Source: Rhizoclosmatium globosum (Eukaryota > Chytridiomycota > Chytridiomycetes > Chytridiales > Chytriomycetaceae). From it: DNA of 64,000 nt. The notes beneath the pieces are model-generated. The model was not told where the DNA came from, made no database searches, and saw nothing but the letters and a program-made list of their open reading frames with translations. Positions 22,976 through 34,837 of the stretch are shown here, piece by piece. The stretch lies in assembly GCA_002104985.1 (NCBI GenBank), contig MCGO01000036.1:357374-421373 (forward strand), written 5' to 3'. The stretch's first letter is position 1. Each line of letters begins with the position of its first letter. The position numbers and the translations under genes are program-made.

Positions 22976-23455
22976 TCACAGACGTTCGCCATCTGTTGAT
23001 TCAAAGAGCCATGCGGCGACACCATAGCCCAAGCTGGCAGCCAAAAGATAAACAATATTAAACTGCATTACAATGAGCATGACCAAGAACGAAACAAGAG
23101 TCTGAGCAACTTCAAGCACAAACTTTGTCACTTGATGCACAATAAACGCCGAGTCCAACGACCGAGGCCTCCTTTTATTTGTACTGATCAGCGACTTGTT
23201 TGCATCGTCTTTCAAGTGACCTGATTGCACCGACTTGATCCTGTGTTTCACAATCGCCCTCTTTGCCGCACCAATTGACTCGCCGACAATCGCAAAGGCA
23301 AAGACAAAGGCCGCGGCGCCGAGAAGACCTGCGTTTGACGACGGGGCAAAGGATTCAAAGAGAACCGAGTCTCCAAGGCCCCAATGAAGCGCCATGGCCA
23401 TGCTGCCACTTGAACCAGTGGTGGTGCTGCTGCTAGACCCGTGTGAGTGACTCAT
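22976..23455 (-). CDS. Ctr-family copper transporter (short form)
   Basis: Single exon, 159 residues. The N-terminus is a His/Ser/Met-rich tail (MSHSHGSSSS..., GSMAMALHWG), typical for extracellular Cu(I) capture. Then TM1, a basic cytosolic loop, and TM2/TM3 with SFLVMLIVMQFNIVYLLAAS (MxxxM) and GYGVA at the GxxxG position. The TM2-TM3 core is nearly identical to that of the larger Ctr gene at 12589-13900, so the two are paralogues with different ectodomains. Confidence 0.9.
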   Translation of the reverse strand: MSHSHGSSSSTTTGSSGSMAMALHWGLGDSVLFESFAPSSNAGLLGAAAFVFAFAIVGESIGAAKRAIVKHRIKSVQSGHLKDDANKSLISTNKRRPRSLDSAFIVHQVTKFVLEVAQTLVSFLVMLIVMQFNIVYLLAASLGYGVAAWLFESTDGERL

Positions 23456-23603
23456 TGGGTGGCTTGCTTGGAAGAGAGTAAGTGAGTAGGTCGAAGGTGC
23501 CAGAAGGAACGAAGGTGAGGTGTTTTTGCGATACTACTTTCTGTAAAATCTCCACTCTCTTCTCTTTTCAGAATCTCTTCTCATTAAAAACAAACAAAAA
23601 AGA

Positions 23604-24608
23604 ATGTCTCTGAAACACATCTCAAAGTACACACAGGAAGACCTTTCCTGGGCCCGCTCCCTTCCCAAAGTCGAACTGCACGCACACATTAATGGATCCG
23701 TGTCCCTGGACGACCTCCGCTCCCTCGCCCTTTCAAAGAACCTTCCCTTTCCTGCAACGCTGGCGCTTCCTGGTGATCCCGGCTTCGACATCAAAGACGT
23801 GTTCACCTTGTTTTCAAGCACGATTTATGGTGTTGTGCGCGACCAGGATGCCCTGCGATTCGTGGTTGGTAAGGTGCTTGATGCGTTTCAGGCCGATGGG
23901 TGTGTGTACTTGGAACTGAGGACGACGCCAAAGAAGAATGTGGCGATGGATATGGATGAGTATGTCATGGTTGTCGTTGGGGCGATTGAAGAATGGCTTT
24001 TGGGGAGGGCTGGTTCACAGGAGGGGTTGATGCATGTGCGGCTTCTGCTGTCGGTGGATAGACGGCATTCGGTGGAACAAGCGAATCAGATTGTGGATCT
24101 TGCTGTAAAGTATGCGCCGTTGCATACGTGTATTGTTGGTGTTGATGTGTGTGGTGATCCTACAGTTGGAGGTATAAGACACTTGGTGCCTGCTCTGCAA
24201 AAAGTGAAGCCAGCTGCGCTGAAACTTGTGGTGCATTTTGCGGAAGTGGCTGAGTGTCCGGAACAAGATGAACTAGAAACTATTCTTTCCTTGAATCCAG
24301 ACAGATTGGGGCACTGTACTTTCGTGCCCTCTCACCTCATGGATGAAATCATCAAGAGAGAAATTACTATGGAAATCTGTTTGTCGAGTAACGTTGTTGG
24401 AGGTACTGTGTCGGCATACGAAAGACATCATTTGATTGAATTGTGGAAGGAGAGAGGGTACAGGAATTTGGTACTTTGCACCGACGATCGTGGTATCTTT
24501 TTGAATGAGTTGAGTCATGAGTATTTGATTGCTATGGATATTCTGGGATTAACCAAAAGAGAGATGGAGGAATGGGCTGCCAGATGTGTGGAACAGTATA
24601 GAAAATAA
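23604..24608 (+). CDS. Adenosine deaminase-like (ADAL/MAPDA type) enzyme
   Basis: Single exon, 334 residues. Metal and catalytic motifs of the adenyl-deaminase family are present in order: KVELHAHINGS (HxH zinc ligands), VVHFAEV (His/Glu), LNPDRLGHC (His), ICLSSNV and LCTDDRG (Asp). The HAHINGS signature and the 330-residue length fit ADAL-like N6-methyl-AMP deaminases rather than classical ADA. It would act in cytosolic purine salvage by deaminating N6-modified AMP; that substrate is inferred from the subfamily. It starts about 150 bp from the divergent Ctr gene. Confidence 0.9.
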   Translation: MSLKHISKYTQEDLSWARSLPKVELHAHINGSVSLDDLRSLALSKNLPFPATLALPGDPGFDIKDVFTLFSSTIYGVVRDQDALRFVVGKVLDAFQADGCVYLELRTTPKKNVAMDMDEYVMVVVGAIEEWLLGRAGSQEGLMHVRLLLSVDRRHSVEQANQIVDLAVKYAPLHTCIVGVDVCGDPTVGGIRHLVPALQKVKPAALKLVVHFAEVAECPEQDELETILSLNPDRLGHCTFVPSHLMDEIIKREITMEICLSSNVVGGTVSAYERHHLIELWKERGYRNLVLCTDDRGIFLNELSHEYLIAMDILGLTKREMEEWAARCVEQYRK

Positions 24609-24848
24609 ACGAAAGTGCATTTGAATAGATAATGGCACATAGGATTCTTTGGTATTGTGAGTTGGGGCTGACAATCCCATCAGATTAGTGCGACAAAGAA
24701 ATAGAGTTGAATAAATATAGTAATTTCAGCAGCAGGAAGGTTTATTTAACAGGTAATTCTGGTTAAGTTCGGGGCAGTTGATCACCCTTTCCAGTGTTAA
24801 ATCAGTTGGATCCAACTCAAAAAACACACACTATTTAATTCAAACAGG

Positions 24849-27800
24849 ATGCTTCAGTGCAAGTACAAGTACAACCACCAATGCAAACCACATTCCTCGC
24901 ACGCAATCGCCATCATTTCGTCGATTGAAGTACCTCGAGACGTGACGATCGCAGCCTCGTTCCAGGCACAACTTGACCAAACCAATTCCAATTCCAATTC
25001 CAATTCCAATACCGAAACCTTCTTTCTTTCAACGTGCGCACGTGGCCTCGATCTGACGCGCGGCGCCCCTTCGCTTTCCCGAGATGAAAGCATCGCAATC
25101 CACGGCGGCCGCGGACCACCGGGTGCTGTTCCACCACCACCGCCCTTGGTTCACTTGGACGGTACTCGTTTCTTGTTTCTAGCTACTTTCTAGTTTCTAC
25201 TAGGAACTACACTAACTAAGACATGCATTGAAAACAAACACAGACAACGCGCTCCTCCTCGCCCGCAACGCCAGACACTCCGCCGCCGCCATCATCGTCA
25301 TCACCTCAGATCCAAGCCGCGCCCTGGTCGCCCGCCGTCAAGAACTCGGAATTCGCGACTACCAAATCGACGAGTGGATCCATGCCGTGACCCTGAACCA
25401 CGAAAAGGGAACGCCCATCGTCCTTGTCAATGCAGGCCACAGCGCGTACGATGATACGATTCCTCGCGCGTTTGTTCCTCTTGCTTCACCGGCGAAAGAC
25501 GTTTGGGAGTCGTTGACGAACGCGGCGGTTGCTGTTGTTGAAAAGGATAGGGTCGATGTGGTGTCCGTCGTTGCCGAGTATTTCGGAAACGTGAAACTGC
25601 AACTGGTGTTGGGGGACAGGAAAATGAATGTGCGTCCACTTGATTTCGTGCAAGCTGCTCGATGGTACAAGATGGCTGCAAACGCGGGTTCCAGTGAAGG
25701 ACCGAGGAAATATGCAAAGTTGTTGGCTGAGGGTAAAGGAGTGGAAAAGAATATTGTTGAAGCGGCGAAATATTATAAGATGGCTGCTGAGGCTGGGGAT
25801 TCTTTGGCGCAGATTGCTTTGGCCAAGTGGTATGTGTTTGTTAAAAACCTTTCTTTTATCAATACTGATGCTTCACGTATAAACAAGGTACGCGCGTGGC
25901 AATGAAGCTGTACCAAAGAATTTACTCGAAACAAAACGTTATTTGGAGCTGTCGGCCAAGTCCGAGTCATCCGAAGATAGAGCTTTCAGCCAAAACCTGT
26001 TAAAACAGCTTGAAAGAAACCCAAACGGTCCTCTGTGCTTATCAAATCACTCTGGCGAGCATGAAATTATGATATTGTATTCGCAAGAAGCTGGAGATGC
26101 ACGAGTCTCAAGTATTCTTCGGGACAAGCTTGGGTCTCATAATCTCGCCGTGTACACGGACCAATCTTGCGGAGAGGGTGAAGCGTTTGATAATTTAAGC
26201 TTGAAACCGAACTTTACGAAAGAACTTGACGCTACAGAAGGACTCCCAACTACTTTCTCGAAACCGCTTCACCTTGATGATATAGATGCCATGAAGAAAG
26301 CCAAGAAGGCTATCATCATCATCATTTCAGTATACTCCTTGTCTCTGATGTTACGCAGGCTGAATGCAGGCGTAAAAGATGAGTTTATGGAATCGTGGAA
26401 GCAGGCGATTGCACTCTCCAACGAAGATGGACGAAAATTAATTGTTGTTCACGTTCCAAGCGGGACAAGATTCGCAACTGCTGGATCCAACCTTGCAAAA
26501 ACTCACCCGGAAATAGAACCGTTGCTGAAAATGATGAACGACTGTGGTGGAGGTATTCAAAAAATTGTTACAAAGAGTACAGATGAGAAAGACATCGAAA
26601 GAGTTGAATTCCAAATCATGGCTGATTTGATGGGTACAGTTGTGATTGATTGTTTTCCATCACACTGAAACTAAACAAAAATGCTCTTCCTTCAAGGTGA
26701 TGCCGAATGCCAACTGAAAATAGGAGAAATGTATAAAACTGAACCTAAAATTTCTGCACGCTATTACCAGATGGCTGCTGAACAGAATCTACCTGAAGCT
26801 CAATACCGTTTGGCATCCCTCTTGCTTTCTGACGAGTCTTCTTCTGCGAAAGACTCCGTAAAATCAACCTGTTATTTCAAGTTGGCTGCTGAAAACTGTC
26901 ATTCCCAAGCTCAATACCAATACGCGCTTGCTTTGTACAACGGTATTGGCACGGACGTGGATAAACAGGAAGCCGTGAAACATTACCGTCTTGCAAGTGA
27001 AGGCGGTGTGTTGGAGGCATTTGTGGGGTTGGGAGATTGTTTTGCGAGTGGTGAAGGCGGGTTGGAGCAATCGTGGGACGAGGCGGTCAAGTGCTACAAA
27101 GCAGCTGGTGCGCAGGGAAAACGTAAATTAGCACATTGCTATAAAGTTGGGTGTGGAGTCATGAAGGATCCGCGGGCTGCGTATGAACTGGTTGCAGAGG
27201 ATGGGTGGAATGAGCTTGTGACTGGGCCTTTGGCTCCTCGCAAAAAGATGAAGAATGACGATGAAGAAGAGACGGAAGAGGAGGAGGAGGAGGAGGACGC
27301 GGATGATGAAGGCAATGATGCAATGGATGTGGACAAACAAACTCTTAAGGAGAAAGCAGGTGTACCATCTTTGCACAAGCTGAGTCAAGACAACATTGTC
27401 AAAGGCCTTCGAAATGTACTACTTGATATGCAGGCTCCATTCTGTGTGGGTGGTCGCGTTCAAGTGACTTCACAAGCCCCTGTTTCAGTATTCTTCGAGC
27501 TTGATCACGACAACAAGGAATCATCTGTGATGGGAAGCAAGAAAATCACTTTTCCGTTAGAAGCAGCCTCTTTGGCGGTGAATGATGTTTTGGAAGCTTC
27601 GTCTCCTGCTGCATTTGGATACAAATCGGAGACTGTTGTCGACAATACCTATCGCAAGGCTTGGAAAATTGATGGATCGAACATTTCTACCACGTTTGAT
27701 GTGTATGGGTCTGGAATTGTTGAACAGATCCAAAAGACTTTGTTGGCGTCGGGTGCTGGAGTTCGTGCCGAATTGCATAAACTGAACGTTTATGGTCCTG

Positions 27801-28624
27801 AGGGGTTCTTCAAGTCACATGTCGACACGCCTATTTCCGATGAAATGTTTGGATCGTTAGTTGTTTGTCTCCCTGTTGAGTTTGAAGGAGGAGTTTTGAA
27901 GGTGACTAAGGAGCACAACACCAAAACTTTCAATTGGGGGTCTTCGACAAAGGATATTTCAGGCGCGAGCTGGATTCAATGGGCGGCTTTCTTCTCTGAC
28001 TGTCCTCACGAGATTTCTCCTGTCCAGTCCGGCCATCGCATCACGTTGACGTATAACCTGTTCAAAACGGCCCCAACTCAGTTCCTATTCACCGACTTGA
28101 CAACACAAGACAACTTGTTCTACTCCTACTTAAAGACGTCCATCGCGAATCCAAAGTTCTTTGAAACAGGCGCCATCTTCCTGTTCCACTGTGAACACGC
28201 ATACCAAATTCCTGCCAACCCAGACCCATCGCTTCGCCACCCAATCTTGCACATGTTAAAAGGTACAGACATGCAGCTATTCCAGTCCGCCGTCGCATGT
28301 GATCTTCAGGTATTCTTGAAGCCTGTTTATGGTGGATTCAGTAACAACGAAGGACCCGTATACTTTATCGGAAACAAATTCGTGCATGGCGGGGATTCTG
28401 ACCAGTACGATGCCAAACTTGATTTCTTGACTAATAGGCTTGGAGGTGTGCAGGTGAAGCAGGGTGGAGACAATGTTGTTTGGTTTGGGAATGCGAAGAG
28501 TATTAATCAGCATGAGTATGCGTATTATGGGAACGAGGCGTCGGTTGATTATGTGTATAGTTCGGCTGTGTTGGTTGTTGTTATTCCGGCGTGGAAGGAT
28601 CGTGCTGGTTTGATTGAGGAGTGA
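24849..28624 (+). CDS. TIR-like / Sel1 / TIR / Sel1 / 2OG-Fe(II) oxygenase fusion
   Basis: Exons 24849-25161, 25244-25829, 25888-26633 and 26697-28624, consistent phases, 1190 residues. After a low-complexity N-region, residues ~107-190 look like the second half of a TIR fold (AAAIIVITSDPSRALVARRQ, DEWIHA, TPIVLVNAG). Sel1 repeats follow (ARWYKMAANAG, AKYYKMAAEAGD, KRYLELSA). Residues ~355-540 are a fuller TIR-like domain (HEIMILYSQEAGDARVSSIL, AIIIIISVYS, DEFMESWKQA, KLIVVHV). A second Sel1 block and an acidic run come next. The C-terminal ~300 residues are a P4Hc-type dioxygenase: HKLNVYGPEG, SHVDTP (HxD iron ligands), CPHEI (third His) and GHRITLTYN (Arg for 2-oxoglutarate). A hydroxylase coupled to TIR/Sel1 sensing is inference. 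The first exon is the least certain. Confidence 0.75.
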
Positions 28625-29027
28625 TTTCGTTGAGTTTTTTGTATGAATGAAATGAAATGTTCTGCGATTGTAATGACTTTGGCTGATATCCAATTGAAGA
28701 CTGGTTCGGATTCCTTTCATCGCGGGTTTCATTTTAGAAGTATCTGGTACCGTGCAGCCAACGATTCTGTGAATTTTCAATTCGCCAAAATGTAATTTCG
28801 GAGATTATTTCAGAATAAGTCCTCGGTAAAACTTCTGCAACAATAGAGATTTGGTTTTGAGCAACCCGAAGTTTCCAGGGTGCTCGTTACCAATCAATGC
28901 AACTGGTTTCATAGGGTCTTCAAAACAAATAGGGTCAAATACAATCATGTATTATAATACAGCAAGCAAAAGTGAGAAATATGAAATAGAAAGATATAGA
29001 ATGAAGACGAACCAAGACTCAAACAGT
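28625..29027. other. Intergenic between convergent genes
   Basis: About 400 bases with AT-rich 3' sequence; short ORFs only. Nothing further recognised. Confidence 0.5.
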
Positions 29028-29682
29028 TTAGAAACCGTGAATCTTAACCTTCTCCTTCGTACTAATCTCCTGCTCCGTCAAAAACTGCAAGACCTTGGCT
29101 CTCTGGTCACCCTGCAGCTGAATACACTCTCCATGCTCCTCATCCTCAATAATGTTTCCGTTACACGCAAACTGCTTCTTGAACGCCTTGAGAACCTTCT
29201 TGGGGTCAATCTCGTATGGAATTCCTTGTACCGTTGTAAGAGTTTTACGACCGTTACGTTGTTGAATACGGACGTCTGAAAGAGGTGAAAGGGTCAGTTA
29301 AGTTTGTTATGGATGTGGAAGGGGTGTGTGTGGTAAGGGGGAAAAAGTGAAAAGTTTCTCAAAGCGAAGGAGGACGAAGAGTGCTGGGATCAGTGTAACT
29401 ATGACTATTTAAAAATCAACGTGGGGAGACTCTCAAAACGAGGGTCCCGCGCGAGCCACTCAGGATTTTCAGTGTGATTGGAATTGAATCATCAAGTCCC
29501 AGCGACTTCCTTCTTGTTTCAAGCTAGCTCGATACATAAGGTAACGGAAGTAGACTAACAAGCTAAAGGGATGTGGTAGGAGGGTGAAAGGGAGGTGAAT
29601 ACTCACGGATGTAGCCTTGTTGTACTTCTAACTCATTGTCGTCACCGAGGTCGGCAAACGGGTCTTTGGCGATAAGACTTTG
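29028..29682 (-). CDS. SUI1: Translation initiation factor eIF1 (SUI1), first exon unresolved
   Basis: Exons 29682-29607 and 29275-29028 are clear: DPFADLGDDNELE..., then YI|HVRIQQRNGRKTLTTVQG, FACNGNIIEDEEHGECIQLQ, GDQRAKVLQFL and a KVKIHGF end. This is the full eIF1 core (107 residues against ~108-113 usual), the factor that guards start-codon choice on the 40S subunit. The RIQQRNGRK basic loop is intact. The intron between the exons is 331 nt, long for this window. The initiator ATG must lie in a tiny upstream exon; ATG 29783 is close but does not join in phase, so I leave it open. Confidence 0.88.
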
Positions 29683-29983
29683 CTAGTGGGGGGAAGACGG
29701 ACCGTTAGACCAGATGTTTGATAGTATGAAGGGGGAGTGGAAAGGGAGGGGAGGCGTACTTTTGCAGTCCTGACATCCTTTGTTTCAGGTGATGAAAAAA
29801 AAGGAAAAGGGGGATAGGTTTTGAGGACTTGTCGATTCACCAGAAAATCACCCGATGTTCCCTTTTCCACATTACTTGCTATTTCAATGAAGTAACTTGG
29901 TTCTTTTTATTTCAGTTGCCAAATAGTGTTGATATATTGCAAAAGCCATAGAGCCCCTCTCTCTGTCCACTTCCATTTAAAAT

Positions 29984-30678
29984 CTACACCATAAACGACT
30001 GCCCGCACCCACACATTTCCTTCACATTCGGGTTATTAAACACAAAAGTACTGCTCAATTCGTCCTGCGTAAAGTCCATCTCACTCCCAATCAACGAAAA
30101 CAGCGCCTTCGAGTCAATCAGCACCTTCACGCCATCCTGTTCTACGATTTCATCGAGCTTTGAAAGTGTTGAAGGGGACACGTATTCGAGGGAGTATGTT
30201 TGGCCTGAGCAGCCCTTTTTCCGAGTTCCGACCTGTTTAAAGAAAAGAGAGAGTGTTTGGGTTAGTACATTACGTAATGTATCAAGGTGGAACATACCTT
30301 GAGCAGCTTTGGCGTTGAGGGATCGTCGCTGTAGAGTTCTCTGAGACGAGCTACAGCAGCCGGCGTCTAGATGTTGTGTGGGTTTAATAACCCTAGCTAG
30401 TTAGAAAGAAACGAAAGACAACCAACCAGAGTCAGGGCAGCTTTCCTCGAAAGACGACTTGGTTTCTTTTGAGTGACAATTGCGTCCATGTTCAGAGGCT
30501 TTGGCGAAGGTGCGGAAGAGGGTGTTGAGAACTGTCTTGTCATTGAAATCGGTGATGCTTGATGATGACTAATTGAGGCTGTTCGACACACCCGCAAACT
30601 GTGGATGGCGGAGAATGAGGCCGATCGGGTGAGGTGCGTTAGGCCAGAAGATGCTGATGAAGTGAAGAGGCGTTGCAT
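29984..30678 (-). CDS. ISA1: Mitochondrial A-type iron-sulfur assembly protein
   Basis: Exons 30678-30427, 30366-30298 and 30232-29984, phase 0, 189 residues. The start MQRLFTSSASSGLTHLTR and the following Arg/Ser-rich stretch form a mitochondrial presequence. The core has LKVGTRKKGCSGQTYSLEY and the C-terminal MCGCGQSF: the three invariant cysteines (C, CxC) of IscA/Isa proteins. Role: maturation of [4Fe-4S] proteins in the matrix. The frame extends upstream but without ATG, which fixes the start. Isa1 rather than Isa2 by the VGTRKKGCSG motif. Confidence 0.93.
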
Positions 30679-30730
30679 TTCTTCCCTTTTTTTGGGATCC
30701 AAATCAAATCATTATTACTCAGTATATTAT

Positions 30731-32331
30731 TTATGGAGTAAAGCCAAACTCATTCACAAATACATCCTTCCATCCATCCAGAATTGATTTCCGATACGCA
30801 TTGTAGAATACGGGGCCGGATTCACGTACCCTCTTCCAATCTACATCTTTGACTCTCTCCCTCCCTGCAATCTCGCGCAACTCTTCCCATGAATTGAAAT
30901 AGTACACGTACGGCGCAAAGAGAGGATCGTAATAGTCCATGTATCCGCTCCATTCGGGGAAATCACGGATGATGCCGATTGTTTGTGAATTTGGTTTCGT
31001 CTTTTCAAGCTCGTCCAACGTTGGGAAGTGGAGCAAGTCGGGAACTTTGATGCAATGTGTGAAATGGTGTTTGGTCTGTTATTTGGATTGGAATAGGGGG
31101 TATGAGATCTGGTGCATGTGAGAGACATCAAAACACTCACGTTTACTAGTTTCTCGTAAAATTGAGGGGTGGGGACGAATTGAGGGACTCCGTAGGCAAT
31201 GTTTTCGTAGAATTTCATCACAGAGTATTGGTAGGGAATGTCAATGAATCCCTTGAATCGGAGAAGGTTCTTGGGGCCGCCATATTTATGGCCGAAAGGG
31301 AATATTGTGAGTGGGATCTTGTGTTTATCGCGGATTTCCTCGAAAATGTGGGTTGTGTCGTGAGTTCGGGATGCGAAATGGTCAATGGATGGGTTTGGCT
31401 ATTTTGATTATTAGAAACTTTGGGTACAAAAAGCAATGCAAAATACATACCAAATCGCTTGGGTATTCGTAATCTTCTGCAAGTCCGACTGGACGAAGAA
31501 CGCGAATCGGTTTTGGGAACTTGGCACCAATCTGTCACAAGAAAGGTTTAAACCCAACGAAAGATCCTTCCAAACCCTTCAAAACGTATAATAAAAATCC
31601 CTCACCTTCCACTCAACAAACGCCTGCTCCACATTATTATTCGCCACCCAAACAAGACGTCCCTTCAAATCCAATTCCGACCGTCTCACCAGTTCCCTCA
31701 CCATCCGATAATACCTCCGCCTATCCTTCACATCCCAATCAAACCGATTCGTCATTTCCACCACGACACGCGCGGAACACCACTTTGACGGGTCTGTGTC
31801 GAGGAAGGAGAGGAGGATGGCCCGGCCGTGTGGGATGGTGTCACCGATGACAATGACGTCCGTGAGTGAGCAGATCCATTTAACGTGTCCTGAATTGATG
31901 AGTGCCTTTGCGCGGGAGTGGGATGTTCCGTAGGAAGTTACTTGGGATGGGTTGAAGTGGGAGAGGGACAGGGACAGGGATGATGCGACGTGGGCGATGT
32001 TGTCTGCGGCGCCTGAGTGTGTGTTGTAGTAGAGAATTGATGGTTTTGTGGGTGGTTTGGGTGGGTTTGAGGTTGTGGGTGACAGGCTCTGGTGCGATAC
32101 AATGCCTGGATCAATGTCAGATTCATGCAAGATAATGGAAGGGGGAAACAAACAGTCTGGAGTGTGTTGATTGCATTGATTAGTCAGCGGAGGTTCAAAC
32201 AGTTCAATTGAGTCCCACACAAGTGATACAACTAACAGCAGGGCTACCAGACCCACTGCCATTGCCTTAAACCTCTTGGGCGTCCGTGTCCAAAGCGACA
32301 AGATGGTAGCCTTGATCAGTTCAATGTCCAT
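30731..32331 (-). CDS. Glycosyltransferase-like type II membrane family, copy 2
   Basis: Exons 32331-31606, 31531-31451, 31398-31141 and 31075-30731, phase 0, 469 residues. A basic start then the TM anchor VGLVALLLVVSLVW make it a type II Golgi/ER-type protein. Lumenal markers: SILYYNTHSG, VIGDTIPHGR, EMTNRFDWDV, FPFGHKYGGPKNLLRFKGF, PYQYSVMKFYENIAYGVPQ and SGYMDYYDPLFAPYVYYF. It is divergent with copy 3, with about 95 bp between starts. The intron after YPSDL is shared with copies 1, 3, 4 and 6. Enzyme activity inferred. Confidence 0.85.
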
Positions 32332-32425
32332 ATTGGAATTGATATTGATATTGCTAATGAAATTGATGTTTTGATTCAGTTTCTTTCTTTAGAACGAAAC
32401 TTCTAACAAAACCAATTGACTAATC

Positions 32426-34027
32426 ATGATCCCGTCGCTGAATCTTGCTTCCCACTTCCAAAGTGTTCCGCGAAGGCTGAAGATAGTTCTTTTTGGCAGT
32501 TTGGCAGCTGGGCTTGTGCTGGCAACTGTCTCGCTCTTTGTCAGAGGACGAGGCATCCACTTCGCTGATTATCCACCGGACTTGAAACCTGATCCGAAAC
32601 TGGTTTGCAATTCGAAGGAAAACTGTAAATACAAAAACCCGCCGGTCATGTCCAAAATAACTGATATCCTACCCTTCTTTCCTTCCTTCCTCAAACAACA
32701 ACCAGGCGCCATCAAACATGCCCTCAATACCTCATCTTCTTCAACAGGCCCCTCAGTTCTCTACTACAACACCCACGGCGGCACAAACGAAAACATGAAG
32801 GGCATCATGCAATCCCTCAACCTCAATCTTGACATCTTCAACCCAAAACTGATTACAAACTACGGAATGACGGCGAAACGAGCAAAGAAACTTATACAGG
32901 CTGGCCATGTTGAGTGGATCTGTTCGCAATATGACGTGATCATTATTGGGGACACTGTTCCTCATGGAAGGGCGTTACTGCAAAGTATGGTCGAGAGATC
33001 TCCCGCTCGTCGGTGTCGGTCGAAATTGGTTGTGGAAATGACCAATCGATTCGATTGGGATATCAAGGACAGGAATGCATATTATGGTCTTGTGAGGCGA
33101 CTGATTAAGGAACGGAGTCAGGACGTCTTTTGGGTTGCGAATAATAACTTGGAGAAACCGTATGTTGAGTTCTTTACGCAGACGAAAATGAAGGATGTGA
33201 GGTTGTTGAGGCCGATTGGAATTTCTGGCGATTTTCCGTATCCTTCCGATTTGGTATGTGTCGTTATGAGTTTTTAATTTGAATTGATGGAGAGCGAGAG
33301 CGAGAACGATATCGATAGAGAGTGAGTTTGAGGGTGACAAGATATCGCCGAAAACAGATATACCACATACTGAGGCATTACTAACCAAACCTCCCAATCA
33401 CGGTCAACAAAATAGCCTCCTCCAAGCAACGAAACCTTCGCATCCCGCACCCACGACACAACAAACATCTTCCACATCCTCCGCGACATCCACAAAATCC
33501 CCCTCACAATCTTCCCCTTCGGCCACAAATACGGCGGCCCACAAAACCTCCTCGCATTCAAAGGCTTCATCGACGTCCCCTACCAATACTCCGTAATGAA
33601 GTTCTACGAAAACATCGCCTACGGAGTCCCCCAATTCATACCCACACCGCGTCTCTTCGAGTCCCTCCTCGCTGCAAACCTCCACTTCACGCATTGCATC
33701 TACCCACGCCTTGTGAAGGAGTTTCCCGCGCCGGGGACAAAGGACGCGGATGAAGCGGTTATGCTTGTTCCCGGGTTCCCCGCGTGGAGTGCGTATATGG
33801 ATTATTATGATCCGTTGTTTGCGCCGTATGTGTATTACTTTGATAATGTGCAGGAGTTGCAGAGTGTTGCGGAGAAGCGGACGGGTGGGGAGGTTGATTG
33901 GAAGAAGGTTCGGGAGAGGGGGCCTTTGTTTTATGGAGAGTATCGGGGCCGGATTTTGGAGGGGTGGGCTTTGTTGTTTAGGGATATGGGGTTTGATGGG
34001 GTGAAGGTTGTTGGGTTCAGTAATTAA
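32426..34027 (+). CDS. Glycosyltransferase-like type II membrane family, copy 3
   Basis: Exons 32426-33253 and 33416-34027, phase 0, 479 residues. TM anchor KIVLFGSLAAGLVLATVSLF; then SVLYYNTHGGTNENM, IIGDTVPHGR, VVEMTNRFDWDIKD, FPFGHKYGGPQNLLAFKGF and PYQYSVMKFYENIAYGVPQ. Closest by eye to copy 2, with which it shares the divergent promoter, but it has lost that copy's third intron. Intron 33254-33415 is long (162 nt). Codon use in exon 2 is more GC-rich than in exon 1. Confidence 0.85.
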
Positions 34028-34249
34028 AACTAAAAATGACTATTTATAAGGGTTCTTTTATTGATATGCATGGGTGGTGTTATGCTCAGTGATTGGGTTG
34101 TACAGTTGGAACCCGATTTGTCAAGAAGGCCAACAACTACATAGACCAACCCATGACCCAATCTTTTTTCTTATTATGTTATTCTGTGAATATTTGGAAC
34201 AGACTCATGAAAGTAAAAAGTTATCATTTAAGAAGTAGATTCTATTCAT

Positions 34250-34837
34250 ATGCCAACTGACCTAAACATCAAGACCATCCAAACCGTCTTCACATTTTCT
34301 TCGAAACCAACTCAAACGTTTGCTCCAAACACTTCTCTTTATGAGCGCTTCTTGAATGCATTTGCCCACCAACACAAAATGCAGGTTGACAGGACAGCCA
34401 AAAAAGCCACGCTCCAGCAGCTGGGAAACGCAGCATGGAAAGAGATCAAGAAGCGTCCATCTGATGAAATCGAATCTGCAATTAAGAGTATGAACGCTGT
34501 CAGTCCAAGATCTGGCTACTTTACTGACACGGATTCCCAACCACCGAGTGTTCCACCTATTGCTTCCACTGTACCCAAAATTCCAGCTGTTTCATTGGCA
34601 GAATCTCCTTCCCTGCAACCCAGATCTGAGAATCGCGCACCAGTGCAGGCGGCATTGATGAAACGTAAACTTGAGTTGTTGGAGAAACAGGACGCCCTTG
34701 AAAAAGCAATTGCAGTTGCAGGTGATATACAGACGAAGCGTATATGCTTGGATCGATTGGCGAACATTTTGGAGGATGTTACTCAAACCGATAAGGACTT
34801 GAAGATAAGGAATAATGTCGGAGAACTTGACGGCTAG
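34250..34837 (+). CDS. Hypothetical protein, HMG-like N-part uncertain
   Basis: Single exon, 195 residues. Residues ~28-80 are helical and basic (YERFLNAFAHQHKMQ, NAAWKEIKKRPSDEIESAIK), vaguely like an HMG-box or similar DNA-binding helix set. Then a Pro/Ser-rich linker and a C-terminal coiled coil (RKLELLEKQDALEKAIAV, CLDRLANILEDV). No confident family. The composition suggests a nuclear protein; that is inference. Confidence 0.5.
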   Translation: MPTDLNIKTIQTVFTFSSKPTQTFAPNTSLYERFLNAFAHQHKMQVDRTAKKATLQQLGNAAWKEIKKRPSDEIESAIKSMNAVSPRSGYFTDTDSQPPSVPPIASTVPKIPAVSLAESPSLQPRSENRAPVQAALMKRKLELLEKQDALEKAIAVAGDIQTKRICLDRLANILEDVTQTDKDLKIRNNVGELDG

